Numbered from the stretch's first letter, positions 17,664 to 25,775 are shown. The stretch: DNA of 64,000 nt from Leifsonia xyli (GCA_003243275.1 QFQR01000004.1:186001-250000), one strand, 5' to 3'. The notes: generated from the sequence alone by a model not told the origin. Translations and numbers: made by a program.

Positions 17664-18125
17664 GTGACCGACACCAAGAGCACGACCAACAAGATCACCA
17701 TCCACATCGATGCCGAGCCGTACCAGATCAAGGCCGGCCCGACTCCGGTCCAGAAGCTCCGCCAGCTCCGCAAGCCCCCCGTGCCGGAGGGCAAGGAGAT
17801 CTGGCTGGACATCGACGACGAGCAGGATCAGGAACTCGACAACGCCGGCACGATCGACCTCGTCGACGGCATGCGGTTCTTCACCGAGATCGATGCGATC
17901 ACCATCCGCATCGACCGGGTCGACTACCAGGTGTTCAAGCGCAAGATGACCGGCGCCGAACTGCGCACCGTCCCCAGCCCGGACGTCGCGCCCGACCGGG
18001 ATCTGTGGCGGGACGTGCCCGACAAGCGCGATGTCAAGGTCCAGGACGAGGACATCGTCCGCTTCAAGAACGGCATGCGGTTCTTCACGGCGCCGGGCCG
18101 CATCAACCCCGGTCAGGAGAAGTGA
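17664..18125 (+). CDS. Tandem ubiquitin-like protein (multiubiquitin family)
   Basis: 153 residues forming two beta-grasp ubiquitin-like domains, about 10-76 and 77-146. Each ends with the same motif (DGMRFFT at 68-74, NGMRFFT at 136-142). The tail is APGRINPGQEK: there is no terminal diglycine, only a single Pro-Gly three residues from the end. If conjugation needs a free glycine, Gln-Glu-Lys must first be cut off, for which the operon encodes two candidate peptidases. The start is GTG with AGGAG seven bases upstream. It is the first gene of five overlapping genes; its stop overlaps the E2-like start (GTGA). Family membership is firm; function as a protein tag is inferred. Confidence 0.88.
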   Translation: MTDTKSTTNKITIHIDAEPYQIKAGPTPVQKLRQLRKPPVPEGKEIWLDIDDEQDQELDNAGTIDLVDGMRFFTEIDAITIRIDRVDYQVFKRKMTGAELRTVPSPDVAPDRDLWRDVPDKRDVKVQDEDIVRFKNGMRFFTAPGRINPGQEK

Positions 18126-18505
18126 AGCTCCCGGAGCCCGACCGGGAGTACCTCGAGCGGGCAGGAATCGAGTACCGGGTGTTCGACGATGGCACTGGCA
18201 TGCTGAACGTCGAACTCATCGATTTCGCGTTGCCGGACGGGTTGAACGCCCACCACGCCAACGTGCTGTTCCGGTTGCACGCAAGCTACCCGGACACCCC
18301 TCCGGACATGTGGTGGATCATCCCCCACCTCATGTCGGTCAATGGTGGGGTCATCCCTGCCACGGAGTCGATAGAGACCCACGACGGTCGGAGTTGGCAG
18401 CGCTGGTCGCGGCACCTCGACGCCGCACTGTGGCGCTCGGGCATCGACGGACTGGAGAGCTACGTGCGGCTGCTACGCAACGAACTCGCGAGCGCTGCCG
18501 CATGA
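18122..18505 (+). CDS. Prokaryotic E2-like protein (family E) without cysteine
   Basis: 127 residues from GTG 18122, which overlaps the upstream stop by four bases. The core HHANVLFRLHASYPDTPPDMWW resembles the Prok-E2_E family, and the order of strands followed by a C-terminal helix fits a compact UBC-like fold. The protein contains no cysteine at all, so it cannot form the classical E2 thioester. Serine, threonine or histidine residues around the MSVNGG or ATESIETHDGRSW segments are the only plausible acceptors. A longer open frame upstream belongs to the preceding gene. The E2 role comes from family and gene order; chemistry is untested here. Confidence 0.82.
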   Translation: MKLPEPDREYLERAGIEYRVFDDGTGMLNVELIDFALPDGLNAHHANVLFRLHASYPDTPPDMWWIIPHLMSVNGGVIPATESIETHDGRSWQRWSRHLDAALWRSGIDGLESYVRLLRNELASAAA

Positions 18506-19875
18506 GCATCACCCTCCGCCTGACGCCGGCGATCCACACGACCCTCAACGAGATGGCTCACAGTGACGTCGAGTCCGCGGGTGTGCTCCTCGCACATCCG
18601 CGGACCGACCGCGACCGCACCATCCTCACCGCATTCGACCTGACCCCAGTTCCAGAAGACGCCTACGAAGTCCGCACCGACCGCGCCCTCCAGATCACCT
18701 CCGACGGATACGTCCACGCGCTGAAGGTCGCACGCGCCCGCGGCGCCATCGCGATTTGGGTACACAGCCACCCCGGCAACCACTCGATCCCCAAGGCCAG
18801 CCGTCACGACCGTCGGGTCAACGCCGAACTCGAGCCCCTCTTCGCCCAGCAGACGGACACCGATCAATACGGGTATCTGATCGTTAGCCACGCGGACGAT
18901 GCCCTCACCTTCACCGGCGAGATCAGCGGACCGGTGACCGGCCCGATCTCACGTATCACCGCGACCGGCGAACGCTGGGCCTTCAGGACCTCCTACGACC
19001 ACGACGCGCCGATGAACTACGACCTGTTCGATCGGAACGTCCGTGCGTTCGGGAGTCAGATCCAGCACACGATCAGCGGCCTGACAGTAGGCATCGTCGG
19101 GGCCGGCGGCACCGGATCCGCGGTGGCCGAGCAACTCGCACGCCTCGGCGTCAGGTCATTCATCCTCATTGACCCCGACACGCTTTCCGCCAGCAACACC
19201 ACGCGCGTGTACGGCTCGACACCTGCCGATGTCGGCCGCGGCAAGGTCGACGCCCTCGGCGACCACCTCGAGGCGATCGCGGACGGCATGCACGTGACCC
19301 GAATCCGTGGCACCGTCGTCAGCCGGAAGCCCGCCGAATCCCTCGTCTTCGCCGACATCGTGTTCGGATGCACCGACGACAACGCCGGCCGCCTGCGGCT
19401 CTCCCGGCTGCCCTATTACGAGCTCGTACCGGTCATCGACTGCGGGGTCCAGATCACAGCCGACGATAACGACACCATCTCCGGCATCTTTGGGCGCGTC
19501 ACGACCCTGTGCCTCGAAACTGCGTGCCTCATGTGCCGGAATCGCATCGACCTCGCTCTCGCCGAAGCCGAGGTTCGCGGCCTCGAGGAGCAGCGGAAGC
19601 TCGAGAAGGAGGGCTACGCACCTGCTCTACCCGGCGTCGAGCCAGCTGTCGTCGCGTTCACCACCCTCGTCGCGGCAACCGCCGTCAGCGAACTTCTCGA
19701 GCGGCTGGTGGGCTACGGCGAGACCCCGACCCCGTCCGAGCTGGTGCTCTACCTCCACGACCGTGCGGTTCGCGCCAACATCGAATCGCCGCGCACCGGC
19801 CACTACTGCGACCCCGCCTCGCCGCGGGTGGGAACCGACACCGAGATGTACCTGGGGCTGAATTGGGCATCCTGA
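18502..19875 (+). CDS. JAB metalloprotease fused to ThiF/E1-like adenylating enzyme
   Basis: 457 residues, ATGA overlap with the E2-like gene. N-terminal JAB/JAMM domain (about 1-160) with intact zinc site: E24, H88 and H90 (WVHSHPG), S100, D103, suggesting it trims the ubiquitin-like protein or removes it from targets. C-terminal ThiF/E1 domain (about 170-457): nucleotide loop GIVGAGGTGS (198-206), IDPD, the NTTR arginine finger and GCTDDN. Cysteines at 290, 314, 337, 342 and 345 offer a possible catalytic thiol or a metal knuckle (CLETACLMC). It should adenylate the ubiquitin-like C-terminus. The fusion puts activation and removal in one polypeptide. Confidence 0.88.
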   Translation: MSITLRLTPAIHTTLNEMAHSDVESAGVLLAHPRTDRDRTILTAFDLTPVPEDAYEVRTDRALQITSDGYVHALKVARARGAIAIWVHSHPGNHSIPKASRHDRRVNAELEPLFAQQTDTDQYGYLIVSHADDALTFTGEISGPVTGPISRITATGERWAFRTSYDHDAPMNYDLFDRNVRAFGSQIQHTISGLTVGIVGAGGTGSAVAEQLARLGVRSFILIDPDTLSASNTTRVYGSTPADVGRGKVDALGDHLEAIADGMHVTRIRGTVVSRKPAESLVFADIVFGCTDDNAGRLRLSRLPYYELVPVIDCGVQITADDNDTISGIFGRVTTLCLETACLMCRNRIDLALAEAEVRGLEEQRKLEKEGYAPALPGVEPAVVAFTTLVAATAVSELLERLVGYGETPTPSELVLYLHDRAVRANIESPRTGHYCDPASPRVGTDTEMYLGLNWAS

Positions 19876-20198
19876 CACGCATCCTTCACTGGCGACGCTG
19901 GAAGGCCGACTCGCGCGTCCAGTCGGTCACGGACGTCCCAGACACCCTTCGACCACGCCATGCAGTCCGCGTCGGCACCCCCGACTACGAAAAGTGGTTG
20001 GTGTTCGACTGCCCATGCAGGAGAGGTCACCGCGTCATGCTCAACCTCGACCACAACCACCGACCGCGGTGGCGCGTAAAGGACTCCTACCTCATGAACC
20101 TCCAGCCAAGCGTCGACGAGATCAGCGCCGTCGGACACTGCCACTACGTTGTACGCGACGGCCGCGTTCACTGGATCGAACGGACGGATCACCGATGA
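19863..20198 (+). CDS. DUF6527 family protein, probable metal-binding
   Basis: About 111 residues. Pattern FDCPCRRGHRVMLNLD ... RPRWRV ... QPSVDEI ... GHCHYVVRDGRVHW matches DUF6527, whose cysteines and histidines suggest a zinc site. The start is uncertain: TTG at 19863, inside the end of the E1 gene, is the best codon in frame; no ATG or GTG fits. Its stop overlaps the protease start (ATGA). DUF6527 genes are linked to ubiquitin-like operons of this type. A role as target adaptor or E3-like factor is a guess. Confidence 0.75.
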   Translation: MGILTRILHWRRWKADSRVQSVTDVPDTLRPRHAVRVGTPDYEKWLVFDCPCRRGHRVMLNLDHNHRPRWRVKDSYLMNLQPSVDEISAVGHCHYVVRDGRVHWIERTDHR

Positions 20199-21178
20199 CA
20201 GCCAACCCGCAGCAGCCCGAGCCGAACGACGAGGCCGAGCAGCCCAAACACGTCGTCAGTCCCACGCCGCCAGCGCCCGCCTTCGTTCCCACCCCGCCGG
20301 TCGCTCCGACTCCAACTCCCGTGTCCAGAGGAGCTTCGCGAACCCCGCTCTACGAGGCCATGAATGCGCCGCGATACGCCCGACAGGCCCTCATTCGCGA
20401 AATCGAAAGCACGACCGGCACCACCCTCATCTGCTACGTCTCGGCCAAGCTGGAAATCGATCGCGGCGACACGGTGCCCATGGTGGATCTCCTCCACAAC
20501 ATCAAGCTCGGAACGCCAATTGACCTGCTGCTCAACTCGCCTGGCGGAAACATCGACGCCGCCGAGAAGATCATCACGCTGATTCGCAAGCGCGCTGGCA
20601 ACGCAGCTGTTCGAGTCATCGTTCCCGACTACGCCAAGAGCGCGGCCACCTTGATTGCGCTCGGAGCCAACTCCATCGTGATGTCGGACGCATCCGAACT
20701 CGGCGTCATCGACCCTCAGGTTGCGCTTCCCGACTCAAGCGGTCACGTGCAGGTCCTCTCTGCGCAGAGCTACCTCGACGCGTTCCACCTCCACAGTCGA
20801 AATCTCAAAGACGACCCCAGTGACCCGGTCGCCCTCGCCATGCTCGCCAAGATGGAACCCGCGACCGTTCGCAAACTTGAACGCATGACCGAACGCTCGC
20901 GCTCTATCGCGGTAGCGCTGCTCACTCATGCCATGGTCAAGGAAGAAGAGGAAGCCAAGGACCTTGCAAAGGAACTCAGCAATACCGAACGCTGGCACTC
21001 ACATGGCCAGATGATCTCGCATCAGGCTGCCTTGGGCCTCGGCCTCAACGTCACCTACTTGTCGTCTGACTCACCTCTCTGGGAACAGTACTGGCGGCTC
21101 TATTGCCTTCAACTCTGGGCGGCCGACGGCGACGTCAAGCTGTTCGAGAGCAACTGGGCATCGCTCCTCACAACATGA
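20195..21178 (+). CDS. Clp-fold serine protease, SDH/SppA-like
   Basis: 327 residues. A proline-rich, probably unstructured N-terminus (1-48) precedes a ClpP/crotonase-fold protease. It shows LLLNSPGGNIDAAEKI (oxyanion SPGG 115-118), the nucleophile serine in DYAKSAATLIALGA (S149) and GVIDPQVALP. There is no signal peptide or clear membrane helix, so it is likely cytosolic. The ATG at 20195 overlaps the DUF6527 stop by four bases. Likely jobs are maturation of the ubiquitin-like tail or degradation of tagged proteins; neither is shown. Codon use is less GC-rich than in flanking core genes. Confidence 0.83.
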   Translation: MTANPQQPEPNDEAEQPKHVVSPTPPAPAFVPTPPVAPTPTPVSRGASRTPLYEAMNAPRYARQALIREIESTTGTTLICYVSAKLEIDRGDTVPMVDLLHNIKLGTPIDLLLNSPGGNIDAAEKIITLIRKRAGNAAVRVIVPDYAKSAATLIALGANSIVMSDASELGVIDPQVALPDSSGHVQVLSAQSYLDAFHLHSRNLKDDPSDPVALAMLAKMEPATVRKLERMTERSRSIAVALLTHAMVKEEEEAKDLAKELSNTERWHSHGQMISHQAALGLGLNVTYLSSDSPLWEQYWRLYCLQLWAADGDVKLFESNWASLLTT

Positions 21179-21227
21179 GCATGGGGAAGCCCTCAAGCGC
21201 GCGCCGGACCTCGGCCGCAACTGACCG

Positions 21228-21268
21228 CGGGGCGGTCGATCTCAAGTGAAGTGAGATCGGCCGCCCCG
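21228..21268 (+). terminator. Strong hairpin ending the ubiquitin-like operon
   Basis: A 17-pair stem (arms 21228-21244 and 21252-21268, one G-T pair) with a seven-base loop, followed by TT only. It lies 50 bases after the protease stop and before the right attachment repeat. Confidence 0.75.
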
Positions 21269-21481
21269 TTGCCGCACCACCCTAGTGATTCTGTCCTAGC
21301 CCGTCGAGCGAATCACGCCGGTCCGGAGCCACGGAGCGATCGCGTCTGGACTGCAATCGCCTCCAGTCGTGACTCTGGTCCGTGTGTACCCCGGGTGTCC
21401 CCGTCGATCGAATAACGATGTGTTTCGGGGTGTTTGGAGTGGGTGCAAGCCCGCAGTGTCGGGCCTGATGCGGAAACAGGG

Positions 21482-21542
21482 ACCCTGCTAAGGTGGAGAC
21501 CCCTCTGGGGGTCCGAGGGTTCAAATCCCTCCGTCTCCGCTC
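21482..21542 (+). repeat. Right attachment repeat, partial tRNA-Ser copy
   Basis: Identical over 61 bases to 13661-13721. It has the anticodon loop, variable arm, T arm and 3' acceptor strand but lacks the 5' half, so it is not a tRNA gene. The TetR gene stop lies 12 bases beyond. Confidence 0.93.
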
Positions 21543-21553
21543 CAAATCCCTGA

Positions 21554-22156
21554 TCAGGGTCTTGATTTTGCCGGTTGTCGGTTCGCGGCCCGGGGCTTGG
21601 GTCGGATGCCGTCGACGACCAGCGCGATGACGCCGTCGGCTTCGGCGCGCCAGTCGGGTCGCTCCTGGGATGCGCCGATGCCGTGCAGGGCCATCATGAC
21701 GGCACCCACAGGGACGTCGTCGCGGACGACGCCGGCCCGCACGCCATCCGCGAACAGTTCGGCGACCGCCCCCTCCAGCCGGAGGCCGTCGCGGGCCATG
21801 GTCGCGGGGGCGGCGGCCAGCAGCGCCGCGATCCGCCGCACGAGGGTGCGCCCCGCGTCGATGTGGTCGACCATCTGGCGCAGCATCGCGGCGAGGGCTT
21901 CTCCTGCGGGCAACGTCTCCCGCAACTCGTGGGCGAGCGCGCACAGCGTCGCGACCTCCTCCTCGTACACGGCGGCGGCAAGCTCCTCCCGGGTCGGGAA
22001 GTGCCGATAGAGCGTGCCGACGCCGACGCCGGCGTGCGCGGCGAAGTCGTCGAAGCGGATGCTCTCATCTCCCGCGGCGAAGAGCTCGCGGCCCGTGGCG
22101 AGCAGGGCATCCCGGTTGCGGCGGGCGTCCGCGCGCAGTGGCTTGCCCTCGGCCAT
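21554..22156 (-). CDS. TetR-family repressor
   Basis: 200 residues. N-terminal helix-turn-helix FDDFAAHAGVGVGTLYRHFPTREEL (about residues 30-54), then a helical ligand-binding domain. The ATG at 22156 follows GGGGG; a longer start at 22174 is weaker. It is divergent from the reductase-like gene. Two GGAGATNGTCTCC palindromes in the shared promoter are the obvious binding sites, so it probably represses both genes. The inducer is unknown. Confidence 0.88.
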   Translation of the reverse strand: MAEGKPLRADARRNRDALLATGRELFAAGDESIRFDDFAAHAGVGVGTLYRHFPTREELAAAVYEEEVATLCALAHELRETLPAGEALAAMLRQMVDHIDAGRTLVRRIAALLAAAPATMARDGLRLEGAVAELFADGVRAGVVRDDVPVGAVMMALHGIGASQERPDWRAEADGVIALVVDGIRPKPRAANRQPAKSRP

Positions 22157-22167
22157 CGCATCCCCCT

Positions 22168-22215
22168 TTGACAATTGGAGATAGTCTCCATATCGTTCTT
22201 GTGGAGATCGTCTCC
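22168..22215 (+). promoter_or_regulatory. Promoter with two TetR-type operators
   Basis: TTGACA (22168-22173), exactly 17 bases, TATCGT (22191-22196). One 13-base operator, GGAGATAGTCTCC, fills the spacer (22177-22189). A second, GGAGATCGTCTCC, lies at the expected start point (22203-22215). Centres are 26 bases apart. Confidence 0.85.
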
Positions 22216-22241
22216 GTTAGCGATCCTAGGCGGGACGCGAC

Positions 22242-23213
22242 ATGAGGATTCTGATGTTCGGTCGTGGCGCGATCGCCTCGGCGTACGGATGGGCGCTCTC
22301 GCGTGCCGGACACGAGGTCGAGTTCTTCGTGCGTCCGGGGCGGGCTGCGGTGTACGGTGACGCGATCCACCTGGAACTGCTCGACCTGCGCAGGCGGCGG
22401 TGGGGTGAGCGGGCGGTCACGGCATGGCCGGTGCGCTATCGGGAGGAGCTCGCGCCCGAGGACCGGTTCGATCTCATCGTCGTGAGCGTCTCGCACCACC
22501 GCCTCGCCGAGGCCGCGGCGTTCCTGGCCCCGCGCATCGGCGACGCGACGGTGCTCATCCTCGGCAACCTCTGGGCTGAGCCCCTGGAGGCCGTCGCCCC
22601 GCTGCCTGCGGAGCAGTTGGCCTGGGGATTCCCCGGGGCAGGCGGCGGCTTCGGCGCGGATGGCGTGCTGCGCGCGGTGCTCACCCCGAGCGTCACGCTC
22701 GGAACACTGGGCCAGCCGCCGACGCCGCGCGAGCAGGCGGTGCGGCGGATGTTCCGCGGCGCCGGATTCCGCACCTCCGAGCAGCCCGACATCCGCGGCT
22801 GGCTCTGGATCCACTTCGTCGCCAACGCAGGGATGCACGCGCAGGGCGTGCGGCTCGGCACCCTCTCGCATCTCGTCGGGTCTCGCCGCGACCTCCGCGA
22901 GGCGCTACTCGCGACGCGGGAACTGCTGCCCGTCGTCGAGAAGCGCGGCATCGACCTCCGCCGACATCGTGCGGCCGTGCTGCCGTTCCGGATGCCGGCG
23001 GGACTCACCGCCGCGGCGATGGCCTGGCTGACGACCCACGTCGCGGCGGCGCGGACAAGCCTCGCGGCGCAGACCGATCCGACCGCCGAGGAGCCGCGCG
23101 CGATCTGCCGTGATGCGCTTGCCGAGGCGCGCCGCCTCGGCGTTCCGGTTCCCCGTCTCGAGGCGGCGGAGGTCTACTTCGCGGGCGACGAGGCGGTCGA
23201 GCTCGTTGACTGA
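22242..23213 (+). CDS. Ketopantoate reductase-like (ApbA/PanE family) oxidoreductase
   Basis: 323 residues. N-terminal dinucleotide-binding fold with MRILMFGRGAIASAYGWAL, where GxGxxA/G replaces the canonical GxGxxG, and VVSVSHHRL; the C-terminal helical domain is as in PanE. It probably reduces a 2-oxo acid with NADPH. The isolated, repressor-controlled setting argues against the housekeeping pantothenate enzyme. The substrate is not known. Confidence 0.75.
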   Translation: MRILMFGRGAIASAYGWALSRAGHEVEFFVRPGRAAVYGDAIHLELLDLRRRRWGERAVTAWPVRYREELAPEDRFDLIVVSVSHHRLAEAAAFLAPRIGDATVLILGNLWAEPLEAVAPLPAEQLAWGFPGAGGGFGADGVLRAVLTPSVTLGTLGQPPTPREQAVRRMFRGAGFRTSEQPDIRGWLWIHFVANAGMHAQGVRLGTLSHLVGSRRDLREALLATRELLPVVEKRGIDLRRHRAAVLPFRMPAGLTAAAMAWLTTHVAAARTSLAAQTDPTAEEPRAICRDALAEARRLGVPVPRLEAAEVYFAGDEAVELVD

Positions 23214-23454
23214 GTGGGATAGCTCATACGGGCGAAGCACTTCGTCATGATGTGAGCTTCCAGCTCAGAAGAGCGGACGTTCGTCAGATGCCTGCGGTTC
23301 TGATGGCGGAGCAGCATCGGCACACACCCGCCGATGGCGCGAGGAGGCGGTGTGGATCGGCGTCTCGTCCCCGTCGCCGGTGGGCGCGGAGGAGGTCCTT
23401 CGCGCCGTCGACCGTTTCGCGAAGCGCGCCGGTCGTCGGAGCATTTCACGTTTA
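23214..23454. other. Intergenic stretch, no supported gene
   Basis: 240 bases between the reductase-like gene and the exporter promoter. One plus-strand frame near 23350-23440 reads protein-like (EEVLRAVDRFAKRAG) but has no convincing start or full domain. It may be the remnant of a lost gene. Confidence 0.35.
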
Positions 23455-23515
23455 GTTGACACACGTCAACCATCGGCGTATGGTTGACGAATCTCAACGG
23501 TTGACGTTCGTCAAC
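23455..23515 (+). promoter_or_regulatory. Exporter promoter with three MarR-type operators
   Basis: TTGACA (23456-23461), 17 bases, TATGGT (23479-23484). Three 16-base palindromes of the form GTTGAC-N4-GTCAAC lie at 23455-23470, 23483-23498 (one half imperfect) and 23500-23515. They cover the -35 box, the -10 box and the start region. The likely ligand is the MarR protein encoded after the exporter. Confidence 0.85.
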
Positions 23516-23568
23516 TACTTGCGCCATCGTCGCCGCGCACCCCATCCGCAACCACTCGAAGGACCCGC

Positions 23569-25260
23569 ATGTCCACCTCCGCCGCGTCTGCCGCAGCGAC
23601 CGCACCCACCGACCCGAAGCAGCGCCGCCGCGTGCTCGAGGCCCTCTCCGGCCTCCTGCTCGGCATGTTCGTGTCGATGCTCGCCTCGACCGTCGTCTCC
23701 ACCTCGCTGCCGACGATCATCCACGACCTCAACGGCGACCAGACCGCCTTCACCTGGGTCGTCACCGCGACCCTCCTCACCACCGCGATCTCGACGCCGG
23801 TCTGGGGCAAGCTCGCCGACCTCACCAATCGCAAGGTGCTGTTCCAGCTCGCGATCGGCATCTTCATCCTGGCGACCGCCGCCGCGGGCTTCTCCACCAA
23901 CCCGGAGACCCTCATCGCGTTCCGCGCCGTGCAGGGCATCGGCGCAGGTGGCCTCGCCGCCCTCAGCCAGGTGATCATGGCCGACATCATCAGCCCCCGC
24001 GAGCGCGGTCGCTACATGGGCCTCTTCGGTGCGGTCATGGCGCTCGCCACGATCGGCGGCCCGCTGCTCGGCGGTGTGATCGCCGACGGATGGGGTTGGC
24101 GCTGGAACTTCTTCGTCGCGCTTCCCGTGGCGATCCTCGCGCTCATCATCGTGCAGGCCACCCTGCACCTGCCCGCGCACCCCCGGAAGAAGACCTCCAT
24201 CGACTACCTCGGCATCGTGCTGCTCTCGGGCGCCGTCTCGCTGCTGCTGATCTGGGTCTCCCTCGCCGGCGACTCCTTCGAATGGTGGAGCTGGACGACC
24301 GCCTGGATGGTCGGTGGCGCGCTCGTCGCGACCGCGCTGTTCATCGTCGTCGAGCTGCGCTCGAAGGAGCCGCTCATCCCGCTGTCGATGTTCCGCAACC
24401 TCACCTTCACCCTCTCGGTGATCGCCTCGATCGCGACCGGCATCGCGATGTTCGGCGCGGCCGTGTTCCTCAGCCAGTACATGCAGCTCGCCCGCGGGGC
24501 CAGCCCCGCCGAGGCCGGCCTCATGACGATCCCGATGATGGGCGGCCTGCTCGTCGCCTCGATCGGCGTCGGCGCGCTCGTCACCCGCTACGGCCGGTGG
24601 AAGCCCTACCTGATCGTGGGTGCCGTGCTGCTCGCCGCGGGCTCCTACCTGCTGTCGACGATCCACTACAACACCGACTTCGTTCTCGTCTCGCTCTACA
24701 TGGCGATGCTCGGCGCGGGCGTCGGCATGACGATGCAGAACCTGGTGCTCGTGGTGCAGAACACCACCAAGCCCACCGAGATCGGCGTCGCCAGCTCGGG
24801 GGTCACCTTCTTCCGCAGCCTCGGCGGCACGATCGGCGTCTCCGTGATGGGTGCCGCACTCGCCGCGCGGGTGACCGAGCTCGTCACCGAGCGCAAGGAC
24901 GACATCGGCGCCGCCATCGCGAGCCTCGGTGCCGACGCCCCCAAGTGGGCCGAGCAGCTGCAGTCGGGCACCCTCCCCAAGGTCTCGACGATGCCCGAGG
25001 CGCTGCGCGTGGTCTTCGAGGACATCTACGCCAACGGCATCTCGCACTCCTTCCTCATCGCCGTGCCCTTCGCGATCGTCAGCCTCATCGCGATCGTGTT
25101 CCTGCCGAACAAGCCGCTCACCCGGATGACGACGAGCGAGCGCATCCAGGCATCCGAGGCCGACCTCGCCACCGTCTCCGTGCCCGAGGGCATGGAGGTG
25201 CTGACCGCCACCGGCAGCGTCGGCACGGTGGACGAGCCCGCCACCGGCGACCGGCGATGA
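23569..25260 (+). CDS. DHA2-family (EmrB/QacA-like) multidrug exporter
   Basis: 563 residues with about 14 membrane segments, typical of drug:proton antiporters of the DHA2 type. Motifs include WVVTATLLTTAISTPVWGKL, LADLTNRK (motif A) and GAVMALATIGGPLLGGVIAD (motif C of exporters). GAAGGA precedes the ATG. The MarR gene overlaps its stop by four bases, forming a two-gene self-controlled unit. The drug range cannot be read from sequence. Confidence 0.88.
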   Translation: MSTSAASAAATAPTDPKQRRRVLEALSGLLLGMFVSMLASTVVSTSLPTIIHDLNGDQTAFTWVVTATLLTTAISTPVWGKLADLTNRKVLFQLAIGIFILATAAAGFSTNPETLIAFRAVQGIGAGGLAALSQVIMADIISPRERGRYMGLFGAVMALATIGGPLLGGVIADGWGWRWNFFVALPVAILALIIVQATLHLPAHPRKKTSIDYLGIVLLSGAVSLLLIWVSLAGDSFEWWSWTTAWMVGGALVATALFIVVELRSKEPLIPLSMFRNLTFTLSVIASIATGIAMFGAAVFLSQYMQLARGASPAEAGLMTIPMMGGLLVASIGVGALVTRYGRWKPYLIVGAVLLAAGSYLLSTIHYNTDFVLVSLYMAMLGAGVGMTMQNLVLVVQNTTKPTEIGVASSGVTFFRSLGGTIGVSVMGAALAARVTELVTERKDDIGAAIASLGADAPKWAEQLQSGTLPKVSTMPEALRVVFEDIYANGISHSFLIAVPFAIVSLIAIVFLPNKPLTRMTTSERIQASEADLATVSVPEGMEVLTATGSVGTVDEPATGDRR

Positions 25261-25751
25261 CGTCCCCCGACCCCGTGGCGGCGGCGCCCGCATCCGCCGC
25301 CGCCACGGACGCCCGTCAGGATGCCGTGCGCGGCCTCGAGGGCGCGTTCGGCGAGCTGATGGGCGAGTTCCGCCGCATCTACGTGCAGGCCGCCGAATCG
25401 GTGAGCCCCGGGATGCTGCCCGGCACCTTCAAGGTGCTCTCGACGATCCAGCGGGCCGGGTCGATCACGGCCTCCGGCATCGCGGAGCGGCTCGTCGCCG
25501 ACAAGGGACAGGTCAGTCGCAGCGTCTCGGAGCTCGAAGACCTCGGCCTCGTGGAGCGCACCGCGGATGCGAGCGACGGGCGCATCAAGCTCATCGCGCT
25601 CACCGCGGAAGGCGCGGCTCGGATCGCGAACGCCCGGCTGCCCTACGAGGGCCGCCTGAACGAGGTTCTGAAGGACTGGCCGCTCGACGCCATCGACCAG
25701 CTCGCGACGCTGCTGCACGCCCTCGCGAGCGGCGAGACGCCCGGGGGCTGA
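25257..25751 (+). CDS. MarR-family regulator
   Basis: 164 residues. Winged helix with GSITASGIAERLVADKGQVSRSVSELEDLGLVERTADASDGR (split here as seen around residues 65-107) typical of MarR. The ATG overlaps the exporter stop (ATGA), so it is co-transcribed. It is expected to bind the three palindromes upstream of the exporter and repress both genes until an inducer is present. Confidence 0.9.
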   Translation: MTSPDPVAAAPASAAATDARQDAVRGLEGAFGELMGEFRRIYVQAAESVSPGMLPGTFKVLSTIQRAGSITASGIAERLVADKGQVSRSVSELEDLGLVERTADASDGRIKLIALTAEGAARIANARLPYEGRLNEVLKDWPLDAIDQLATLLHALASGETPGG

Positions 25752-25775
25752 GGGCTCGTCTGGAAGACTCGTCGC

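Larger units (their letters stand above)
13661..21542. mobile_element. 7.9-kb genomic island in tRNA-Ser(GCT)
   Basis: Bounded by 61-bp direct repeats of the tRNA 3' half. It holds an Abi_2 gene, a decayed IS110 copy, a HIT gene, an RHH gene and the five-gene ubiquitin-like operon. Codon use in several genes looks less GC-extreme than in the flanking core genes. No integrase or excisionase is visible, so the island is either mobilised in trans or a fixed remnant. Confidence 0.85.

Noticed and set aside
21482..21542. A second tRNA-Ser gene
   Set aside because: The 5' half of the cloverleaf is missing; it is the right attachment repeat.
23515..25293. 592-codon minus-strand frame
   Set aside because: Antisense shadow of the DHA2 exporter; composition dominated by Glu, Arg, Gly, His and Asp.
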